Assembly (NCBI GenBank): GCA_003152255.1
Contig: PLZT01000262.1
Span: forward strand, 448-8,874
Origin: Methylocystaceae bacterium
Lineage (GTDB): Bacteria > Pseudomonadota > Alphaproteobacteria > Rhizobiales > Beijerinckiaceae
Reading direction: 5' to 3'
Length of the DNA: 8,427 nt
The notes under the pieces are model-generated. The model was not told where the DNA came from. It saw only the letters and a list, made by a program, of their open reading frames with translations, and made no database searches. Made by a program: the position numbers and the translations under genes. This document shows, in pieces, positions 1 through 4,539 of the stretch. Positions within the stretch are counted from its first letter, which is position 1. Every line of letters begins with the position of its first letter.

Positions 1-1187
1 TGAATGTGCCGCCGGTTCGTGTGCATCACGAAAACATATTCGTGACCCGAAAACTCCTTCGCCAGGGTGGCGCGGGCGGCGTCCATGAACGCCTCTTTGT
101 CGGTTCCCGGTTTCGCGCTCAGGATAATATGCCCGAAGTCGCGCTGGCCTTGCGAGCGCATCCCGCGCTCCCACGACTTCGCCAATTCGAGGTTGGGATT
201 AAACCCCTTCGGCCTGGCGGCGGAATCGATGCGGGTTTTCTGTCGAAACAGCAGGCCCGCCGCCTCGTCGATGGCGAGTCCGGCGGATGTTTCGGCGGCG
301 ATTTTGCCGGCCTTCGTGAGATTGGCCAGTTCGGATGTCGCCCCTTCGACGCCATGCGTCCAGCGCTCCGCGCTCCGGCTCGTGGACATATTCAGCGCGC
401 CGTCGATTTTCTCGTGAAGCCGGGCGAGCGATTTCTCGTTGGCGTAAATCCGCTCCAGCCTGCCGCTCTCATTCCGCTCCGCGCTGGCGGCGACCATCAC
501 GACAAAAGCCTGGGTCTCCTCCATGCGCCACGCGAAGGCGTGACCTTCGAGCGCGACGCCAAGCGCTTCCCGGACCTGCTCTGAGGTCGCCGCTTCCGAA
601 AGCGTCAGCGTGAACGAAAGCACGTCGTTTGACGGTTCCCGCGCGCCCTCTTCGCCGCGCCATTCCGCCGCGAGATCGTCGACCGCCTCTTTTCCAAACA
701 CCAGCGTGCCGTCTTCCCGCTCCAGCGCCAGTTCGCCCTTGTCGCTCTGATAATTCAGGAGAGCGCCGGCGCGAACGCTCCCCGCGCCAAAACTCGCCAG
801 CTTCACCACGGCGGCTTGCGACCCGGTGGCGAGACCCGCCTTTGCCGAGCGCGACGAACGCGCAACCGAACCGCCGGATCCCGGCGTCGATCCCGCGCGC
901 GCCGGGCGAGAGGACGCGCTCCCGCTCCCGGCCACACCACCCGCGCCGCCGCCAACAGCTCCAGCGTGCGCAAGATTCCATTCCTGTTCCGCGAGACTGG
1001 ATTGGTTCGCGCCTCCCGGCGCGCCCGCCCCGGAAGACGCGAGCGGCCCGCGAAAAGCCGCGTCGGAGGACGCCTTCGTCGGCGCGGCGGCAAGCAGCGC
1101 GGCGCGCTCCAGAAAATTCCCCGCCGTGCGCCTTTGCCGCCCGAGAACGCCAAGAATCTTCATCTCGAAAATGTCGACACTATTCAC
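1..1187 (-). CDS. MOB(P)/VirD2-like relaxase, N-terminal ~395 residues, cut by window edge
   Basis: Conjugative relaxase that would nick oriT and pilot the plasmid strand during transfer. The frame is open without a stop from a GTG at 1187 to the left edge; ATG at 1163 is an alternative start. The GTG overlaps the mobC stop (GTGA), which suggests translational coupling. Counting from GTG, residues 35-125 are a Gly/Ala/Ser-rich, low-complexity extension. Residues 127-175 (VVKLASFGAG..ALLNYQSDKGE..LVFGKEAVDDL) resemble relaxase motif I, with Tyr146 the likely nucleophile. Residues 353-363 (HIILSAKPGTD) and 389-395 (HTNRRHI) match the segment leading into the histidine metal-binding motif III of MobA/VirD2 relaxases. 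The rest of motif III and the C-terminus are outside the window. About 200 residues separate motif I from the HIILS segment. Family assignment is firm; the exact MOB subgroup is not. Confidence 0.85.
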   Translation of the reverse strand, partial: MNSVDIFEMKILGVLGRQRRTAGNFLERAALLAAAPTKASSDAAFRGPLASSGAGAPGGANQSSLAEQEWNLAHAGAVGGGAGGVAGSGSASSRPARAGSTPGSGGSVARSSRSAKAGLATGSQAAVVKLASFGAGSVRAGALLNYQSDKGELALEREDGTLVFGKEAVDDLAAEWRGEEGAREPSNDVLSFTLTLSEAATSEQVREALGVALEGHAFAWRMEETQAFVVMVAASAERNESGRLERIYANEKSLARLHEKIDGALNMSTSRSAERWTHGVEGATSELANLTKAGKIAAETSAGLAIDEAAGLLFRQKTRIDSAARPKGFNPNLELAKSWERGMRSQGQRDFGHIILSAKPGTDKEAFMDAARATLAKEFSGHEYVFVMHTNRRHI

Positions 1188-1588
1188 GACGCGCCCTTGC
1201 CGACGGCTTGTTTCGCCCGCTCGTGCGCCCGTCGACACAACGATTTATATTGGTCGTCCAGCTCCACGATGACGTCGCGCGCGCTCGTCAGCCAGTCCTT
1301 CACGTCCTCGCCTTGAACGATGTTGCCGGCGTTGATGTGCCGCACGGTCTGATTGAGATTGCCGCCGATCGCCCGAACTTCGCGCGTCAGCGCCACGATT
1401 TCCGCGCGCGCCTCGCCCGAAAATGTCGGACCCAAAAGCGACGCCTCGCGGATCAGACGCCGCGCCGCCTCGCTCAACGTCAGCCCCTGCTGCGCGCAAA
1501 ATCCAGAGAAAAAAGTCTGCTCTTCCCCCGACAGGCGCACGCTCAGCACCATCGTTTTGTTGCGCGTCTTGCGCTTGGCTTTGTTCAT
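1184..1588 (-). CDS. mobC: MobC-like plasmid mobilization relaxosome protein
   Basis: Accessory relaxosome protein, 134 residues, expected to bind oriT and help the relaxase open the DNA. Residues 1-12 are strongly basic (MNKAKRKTRNKT). Residues 13-48 (MVLSVRLSGEEQTFF..LTLSEAARRLIRE) read as a ribbon-helix-helix DNA-binding module. Residues 70-86 contain VRAIGGNLNQTVRHIN, close to the NLNQ signature of the MobC family. The C-terminus is helical and charged. The stop overlaps the GTG start of the relaxase downstream, so the two form an operon. A purine stretch (AGGA) lies about 12 bases before the ATG, a weak ribosome-binding site. The upstream dyad is the natural place for its binding site. 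Confidence 0.85.
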   Translation of the reverse strand: MNKAKRKTRNKTMVLSVRLSGEEQTFFSGFCAQQGLTLSEAARRLIREASLLGPTFSGEARAEIVALTREVRAIGGNLNQTVRHINAGNIVQGEDVKDWLTSARDVIVELDDQYKSLCRRAHERAKQAVGKGAS

Positions 1589-1590
1589 GA

Positions 1591-1650
1591 GGCGGCGTTT
1601 TCCTGGCCTGCGCGCGGCGCGTCCGGTTTGCCCGAAGGGAAAACCGCCTG
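1591..1650. other. Candidate oriT dyad upstream of mobC
   Basis: The gap before mobC contains nested inverted repeats. GGTTTGCCC (1625-1633) pairs with GGGAAAACC (1637-1645) with one mismatch around a GAA loop. A competing outer pairing joins GGCG..GTTTTCC (1591-1594, 1597-1603) to GGAAAACCGCC (1638-1648). The dyad is followed by CCTGCCCC on the plus strand, which only loosely resembles the TCCTG nic core of MOB(P) systems. Position beside mobC and relaxase is the main support; the nic site itself is not established. Confidence 0.4.
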
Positions 1651-1747
1651 CCCCACCTTAGCCCGCCATAATAAACCAATCCTCTCCAAAAATAACGCTC
1701 TACTATTTGTTATATCTGTCCTTTCTATCGATTATCGCGTTTTTGCG

Positions 1748-1918
1748 ATGTTGCTCCGATGCAATGTCGATGTTGCGTGATCGATATGCGATTTGAGATC
1801 AATTACGCAACATGATTGGAGGTCGATTGCGCAACATAATGTCAGGCGGATTATTCAACATTGCTCGGCATCGTGTCGGCGCGAAACGCAACGATCTCGT
1901 ACGACGAACGCAACGATG
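1748..1918. repeat. Iteron-like array of CGCAACAT/CGCAACGAT motifs, 22-24 bp period
   Basis: GATGTTGC occurs at 1748-1755 and 1770-1777 (22 bp apart). The reverse orientation CAACAT occurs at 1809, 1833 and 1857, exactly 24 bp apart. The first two of these 24-bp units also share AT, AGG and GATT at matching positions, and 1785-1808 looks like a degenerate further unit. AACGCAACGAT is repeated perfectly at 1886-1896 and 1908-1918 (22 bp apart). That makes seven CAAC-core motifs at about two-helical-turn spacing next to an AT-rich stretch (1660-1745). The layout resembles the iterons of a plasmid replication origin or the binding array of a regulator. No rep gene is visible, so the role is inferred. 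Confidence 0.5.
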
Positions 1919-2100
1919 ATTGTACATGATCAGTGCAGGATCGGTGATAGTCCGCGCAACAGAGTGTGCATAGCCGCGGTGACGCCAAACGAAAGCAGCG
2001 AGGATGGAAAAACTTGGTCTGTAAATGTTTTGCGAATGTGTCTTTCGATGAACGCCGAAAGGCCGCTCAGAAAGTTTTCCGAGGTCGGTTTTCGATCCGC

Positions 2101-2138
2101 TGTTGTCCAGTTTTTAGGTCGGATGTCGTCCAGCTTTT
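2101..2138. repeat. Two TGTYGTCCAGYTTTT direct repeats, possible insertion-sequence end remnant
   Basis: TGTTGTCCAGTTTTT (2101) and TGTCGTCCAGCTTTT (2124) match at 13 of 15 bases, 23 bp apart. AGGTCGG is also repeated at 2082 and 2116. Short tandem copies like this occur at the ends of IS21-family elements, but no transposase or second end is visible here, so this may equally be a regulator site. Confidence 0.25.
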
Positions 2139-2298
2139 CTGACGCCGATCGACGCCCAATCGACGCCGAGGAATTGTTGGACGATCTAACAATGAAAAGT
2201 CCGTGGCTCTCTCGAAGCGACCGATAGGAAAGCGCCGAAAAGCCGCGCCGGGAGAATATACAGCTCCCCCGCCCCGTCGCCCGCGCCCCCGGGATATT

Positions 2299-2472
2299 TA
2301 TAGGCAAGATGATGTCGGGCGCTACAAGGCGGCCTCGGGCAATAAATCGGGCTGGACACGCTGCCAGGGGCCGGTTGCTAGAATCTTCCCACGGTGCAGG
2401 CTGGGAAGCCGATGCCCGTGCAAGGTGATGGGGCTGGCGGGGTAGATTGGCCTCTCTCCCGCTGGCCCTTTT
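2299..2472 (+). ncRNA. Candidate structured small RNA ending in a terminator (unidentified)
   Basis: A plus-strand transcript through this segment would fold strongly. The clearest element is 2390-2420: CACGG/CCGTG (5 bp), GCA/TGC (3 bp) and GGCT/AGCC (4 bp) stack into a 12-bp stem with small bulges (T2395 and GA 2411-2412), capped by GGGA, a GNRA tetraloop. An alternative 7-bp pairing, CTTCCCA (2385-2391) with TGGGAAG (2402-2408), competes with it. A Rho-independent terminator follows. I do not recognise the RNA. It could be a small regulatory or antisense RNA of the plasmid, or an untranslated leader. The 5' end is a guess; a TATTTATAG block at 2294-2302 is the only promoter-like feature I see, and it would place the start slightly downstream. 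Confidence 0.3.
2431..2472 (+). terminator. Rho-independent terminator, plus strand
   Basis: GGGCTGGCGGG (2431-2441) pairs with CCCGCTGGCCC (2458-2468) over 11 bp, with two G-U wobbles in RNA, and is followed directly by TTTT (2469-2472). The T-run shows it acts on plus-strand transcription. No plus-strand protein gene precedes it, which supports a non-coding transcript. It also stands between that transcription and the convergent parA operon. Confidence 0.6.
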
Positions 2473-2495
2473 CATTTCCAGCGCTGCCGATTTTT

Positions 2496-2512
2496 CAAAG
2501 GCGCTATGCGCC
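2496..2512 (-). terminator. Weak hairpin just after the partition operon
   Basis: On the minus strand, GGCGC-ATA-GCGCC (2512-2500) begins two bases after the stop codon of the small ribbon-helix-helix gene and is followed by TTTG. The stem is short and the T-tract poor, so it is at best a weak terminator. Confidence 0.3.
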
Positions 2513-2514
2513 GA

Positions 2515-2775
2515 TCATTTTTTCATGCTGGCATGAAAGCATGCAAGCATGAATTCGCTTATGGTCTGATCGGCTTCGAGCGCGGCGCGTTTGATCGCCT
2601 TCACGTCATTGGCTCCAATCCGGATTTGCAACGGCACTTGTGGAGCCTTCGGAACCTTGGGAGGCTTCGTCGCTTTTGGTGCAGGTGACTGCTCGGCCTT
2701 AACGGGCTGCGCGGCGCGCGGCTGTTCCACGGGAGCGGCAAGAGTTTCTTCGGACAGGACGAGAGCTTTAGCCAT
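2515..2775 (-). CDS. Small ribbon-helix-helix partition protein (ParG/ParB-like partner of ParA)
   Basis: An 86-residue protein, probably the centromere-binding adaptor of the ParA upstream. Residues 14-47 are rich in Pro, Ala and Lys and look like a flexible tail. Residues 48-79 (VPLQIRIGANDVKAIKRAALEADQ then TISEFMLACF) fit a beta strand followed by two helices, a ribbon-helix-helix fold. ParG-type proteins share this design of a mobile N-terminal tail plus RHH dimer. Its ATG overlaps the parA stop (ATGGCTAA), so translation is probably coupled. The last codons (ACFHASMKK) are written in CATG-rich repeat DNA, so the coding end doubles as a possible binding site. The RHH call rests on pattern and context, not on a clear family match. 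Confidence 0.65.
   Translation of the reverse strand: MAKALVLSEETLAAPVEQPRAAQPVKAEQSPAPKATKPPKVPKAPQVPLQIRIGANDVKAIKRAALEADQTISEFMLACFHASMKK
2521..2556. repeat. CATG repeat cluster at the end of the RHH gene
   Basis: Four CATG words in about 30 bp (TTCATGCTGGCATGAAAGC, then ATGCAAGCATGAATTC) overlap the last codons of the small RHH gene. They are degenerate versions of the TTCATGCAA/TTGCATGAA motif found around parA. Confidence 0.5.
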
Positions 2776-3432
2776 GCTTTTTCACCGCTTTTGGCTGCTG
2801 CATGTTTTCATGCAAACATGATTTTATGTTTTCCCACAAGGACGCAATCTCTTGAGCGGCGGCACCTTTCGGCTCCGCCTCTGTGATCGTCTGGCCTTTG
2901 GCATAAGGGGATTTGTAGCCGGTTCGATCGGCAACAAAGGTTTCGGCCACCTGTCCATGCTTGGACAAGATCGCGGCGGCCTGAGCGGTAATAAGGGTGT
3001 TCGGCTTGACGCGGGTCAACGCGAAGACGAAGGGAACGCCGCAACCCTTGAGAGTCTGAACCGTGACCGGCGCGGCGGTTAAATCGTCCTCGCTCGGCTG
3101 AACCGGAAAAATCACAAGGTCGGCCAATTTGAAAAGCTCGGCGGCTATTTCGAGCCGCCCCGATGCCGTGTCGATGATGCAATAAACCGCGCCGTGGGAG
3201 CGCAAAAGCTCAAGCCCCTTTTCCATCCCCACGAACGGCAAATCGACGCGCGAGGGTGTCTCGGCCTCGCGTTTCGTATGCCACGCCGTCAACGTCCCTT
3301 GCGGGTCGGTGTCGATCAGAAAAACGGGGCCGTCTCCGGCGCGTTCGGCTTCAACGGCTAGATGCTTGCAAAGCATGGTCTTGCCACTGCCGCCCTTTTG
3401 GGAGTTGATGACGATTGTTTGCGTGGTTTCAT
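2768..3432 (-). CDS. parA: ParA-family partition ATPase, 5' end disrupted or with unusual start
   Basis: Cytosolic deviant-Walker ATPase that drives plasmid segregation. In order: INSQKGGSGKT (Walker A, 3409-3377), FLIDTDPQG (3322-3296, switch region) and YCIIDTASG (Walker B, 3187-3158), followed by FPVQPSEDDL, as in short ParA proteins of about 210-220 residues. The first in-frame ATG is at 3376, after Walker A, which cannot give a working ATPase. The frame stays open upstream to a stop at 3442-3440 but has no ATG, GTG or TTG. An ATG at 3432 (ATGAAACCACG) is one base out of frame; one extra A would give MKTTQTIVINSQKGG, a typical ParA start. So there is a one-base loss (real or a sequence error), or non-standard initiation. 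I give 3432 as the likely ancestral start. A TAAAAT box at 3447-3442 is very close to it. CATG repeats flank the gene on both sides. Confidence 0.8.
2800..2829. repeat. CATG repeat cluster at the end of parA
   Basis: A perfect TTCATGCAA sits at 2807-2815, flanked by GCATG (2800) and ACATG (2816). It lies inside the 3' part of parA and encodes the residues around CLHENMQQ. Confidence 0.55.
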
Positions 3433-3605
3433 GTTTCCATTATTTTATGCTTTCATGCAAGGCGCTTTTGCATGAACCTATGCCGTCATGGTGACATGCA
3501 ATCATGAAAAAACACTTTCCATAAAAAGTTGTTTTTATGAATTCATGCAATCATATTTGCATGTCATCATGATTGCATGAAAACATGGCTGCATAAAAGA
3601 ATGCA
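3430..3605. repeat. Main TTCATGCAA/TTGCATGAA array upstream of parA (candidate centromere/operator)
   Basis: Perfect 9-mers occur at 3452-3460 and 3542-3550 (TTCATGCAA) and at 3468-3476 and 3573-3581 (TTGCATGAA, the same motif inverted). Many partial copies lie between them (CATGGTGACATGCAATCATG at 3487-3506; TTGCATGTCATCATGA at 3557-3573). The stretch is AT-rich and is the upstream region of the parA operon. In ParA/RHH systems the RHH protein binds repeats at exactly this place, both as the partition site and to repress the operon. That role is inferred here. Confidence 0.65.
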
Positions 3606-3628
3606 ACAATCTTGCGCCGATTCATACG

Positions 3629-3666
3629 GTAGTGCGCGACTAATTGTGATAGAGTAGTGCGCGACT
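3629..3666 (+). promoter_or_regulatory. Two perfect 13-bp direct repeats before mazE (candidate operator)
   Basis: GTAGTGCGCGACT occurs at 3629-3641 and 3654-3666, 25 bp start to start, ending 18 bp before the mazE ATG. Type II antitoxins usually bind repeats that overlap their own promoter, so this is the likely MazE or MazEF autorepression site. I could not place a convincing -35/-10 pair. Confidence 0.55.
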
Positions 3667-3684
3667 GAATAAGAGAACGCACCT

Positions 3685-3918
3685 ATGCCACGGACCAAGC
3701 GAGCAGCAGGAACAGGGGACGGGCTGAGCAAGTTTCAGCGCTACCGCAAGACCCAACAGAGCAGGGGCATGAAGCTCCTGCGCATCTGGGTGCCTGATCC
3801 GCGCAGGCCGGAATTTGCCAAGGAAGCCGCGCGACAAGGCAAGTTGTTGAGCAGGCGTCCAGAGGAAAAGGAAGCAATGGCCTTCATCGAAGCCGTGGTC
3901 GAATGGCCTGAACCGTGA
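3685..3918 (+). CDS. mazE: MazE-like antitoxin (DUF3018 type)
   Basis: Antitoxin of a type II pair, 77 residues. The N-terminal half is basic (PRTKRAAGTGDGLSKFQRYRK). The core RGMKLLRIWVPDPRRPEF followed by EAARQGKLL is characteristic of the short MazE-like antitoxins paired with MazF in alphaproteobacteria. The acidic C-terminus (EEKEAMAFIEAVVEWPEP) would be the toxin-binding tail. Its stop overlaps the GTG start of the toxin (GTGA), so antitoxin translation leads toxin translation. The ATG at 3685 follows a purine-rich AAGAGAA about 9 bases upstream. Two 13-bp repeats upstream suggest autorepression. Confidence 0.85.
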   Translation: MPRTKRAAGTGDGLSKFQRYRKTQQSRGMKLLRIWVPDPRRPEFAKEAARQGKLLSRRPEEKEAMAFIEAVVEWPEP

Positions 3919-4241
3919 AGCGGGGCGATATCGTCACGGTTTCCCCGCCTGGAGATTACGGAAAGCCCCGTCCTGCCGTTGTCGTGCAATCCGATTGGCT
4001 CAACACAAATGACAGTGTGCTTGTCGCGCTTTTCACCAGCACGCTGGCGGACGCGCCAATCTACCGCCTTTCGGTCGAGCCAAGCGAGACGAACGGCCTG
4101 AAAATGACCTCGCAGGTCATGGTCGACAAAATCATTCCCGTGATGCGCCACAAATGCGGCAAGGTCATTGGCCACCTTGATGAAGGTTCTTTGCTCGCCC
4201 TCAATCACATGATTTCGGTCGTCGTAGGAATCGCCGACTAA
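3915..4241 (+). CDS. mazF: MazF/PemK-type toxin, mRNA endoribonuclease
   Basis: Toxin of the pair, 108 residues, the usual size for the family. MKRGDIVTVS is the first strand of the MazF barrel. YGKPRPAVVVQ (residues 15-25) carries the conserved Arg19, and ALFTSTL (38-44) the conserved Thr; in MazF these positions form the RNA-cleaving site. SQVMVDKI in the second half matches the conserved dimer strand, and the C-terminus (LLALNHMISVVVGI) is the usual final helix and strand. Expected role: cutting mRNA when the labile antitoxin is lost, which stabilises the plasmid. GTG is chosen as start because it overlaps the antitoxin stop and gives the full first strand. Nothing looks broken, so the pair is probably active. 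Confidence 0.9.
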   Translation: MKRGDIVTVSPPGDYGKPRPAVVVQSDWLNTNDSVLVALFTSTLADAPIYRLSVEPSETNGLKMTSQVMVDKIIPVMRHKCGKVIGHLDEGSLLALNHMISVVVGIAD

Positions 4242-4325
4242 TCAGTCATCGAACCCATTTTCTTCCTCGCCTAGCCCTTTGTTGCCAAACCCTGAGCTAC
4301 CAAACACTCCAAAGGATGTTCAGCT

Positions 4326-4538
4326 ATGAAAAAGAAGATCGATCCAGAACCTCTGGTTCCAAATGCCAAAACCATAGAAGCCACGAAGGCCGCGCGGCGC
4401 GGCGATCTGGCAAGCGTCGGCTCGCCGGAAAATCTGCTCCTCGCCTTGTTGGATGCCTCCAAGGACATGAAAGACGGCGGAGTCTTAAACGACGCCGGAC
4501 TGGGGTCATCGTGGAATCTGTTCCAAATCGTACGCTAA
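4326..4538 (+). pseudogene. RelB-like antitoxin tail, truncated by the transposon and fused to its inverted repeat
   Basis: A 70-codon frame with a good ribosome-binding site (AAAGGA, 9 bases before ATG). PLVPNAKTIEATKAARRGDL then ASVGSPENLL resembles the C-terminal, toxin-binding tail of RelB/DinJ-type antitoxins; the N-terminal DNA-binding half is absent. Native sequence runs to codon 58. Codon 59 spans the transposon junction at 4501/4502, and the last residues (GSSWNLFQIVR) and the TAA stop come from the left inverted repeat. A toxin gene would be expected downstream but the transposon occupies that place. The family likeness is from memory of the motif, so it is moderate. It may be a remnant or an expressed fusion peptide. 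Confidence 0.5.
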
Positions 4539-4539
4539 G
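4502..4539 (+). repeat. Left terminal inverted repeat of the Tn3-family element
   Basis: 38 bp, beginning GGGGTCATCGTGG and ending TCGTACGCTAAG, identical to the complement of 8250-8287. It supplies stop codons on both strands: TAG for tnpA (4537-4535) and TAA for the truncated antitoxin-like frame (4536-4538). Confidence 0.95.

Larger units (their letters stand above)
1589..2514. other. 926-bp intergenic region without a convincing protein gene
   Basis: No reading frame here looks like a real gene. The long open frames on either strand (for example 1930-2475 minus and 1793-2227 plus) have Arg/Ser-rich, non-family-like translations and cross the repeat arrays. The stretch instead holds the oriT-like dyad, an AT-rich block at 1660-1745 with a small ATCGC/GCGAT hairpin (1735-1750), the CAAC-core array, the TGTYGTCCAG repeats, and a structured segment ending in a terminator. 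It looks like the cis-acting core of a plasmid. Confidence 0.55.

Noticed and set aside
6..584. Plus-strand open frame of 192 codons
   Set aside because: It lies antisense to the relaxase frame, which contains recognisable HIILSAKPGTD and HTNRRHI motifs.
629..1780. Long plus-strand open frame (383 codons)
   Set aside because: It is antisense to the relaxase and mobC, is Arg/Pro-rich and matches no family; it is a high-GC shadow.
1793..2227. Plus-strand open frame of 144 codons
   Set aside because: It begins inside the iteron-like array, so its N-terminus is only translated repeat; no family resemblance.
2203..2445. Plus-strand open frame of 80 codons ending in the terminator
   Set aside because: Its stop lies in the terminator loop and its translation is basic and Pro-rich without a domain; the RNA structure explains the region better.
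1930..2475. Minus-strand open frame of 181 codons
   Set aside because: Its translation is Arg/Ser-rich with no domain, and it runs antisense through the terminator and structured RNA segment.
3430..3605. CRISPR array
   Set aside because: The repeats are only 9 bp, irregularly spaced and in both orientations, with no unique spacers or cas genes.
3741..4208. Minus-strand open frame of 155 codons
   Set aside because: It is antisense to mazE and mazF, which are clearly recognisable.
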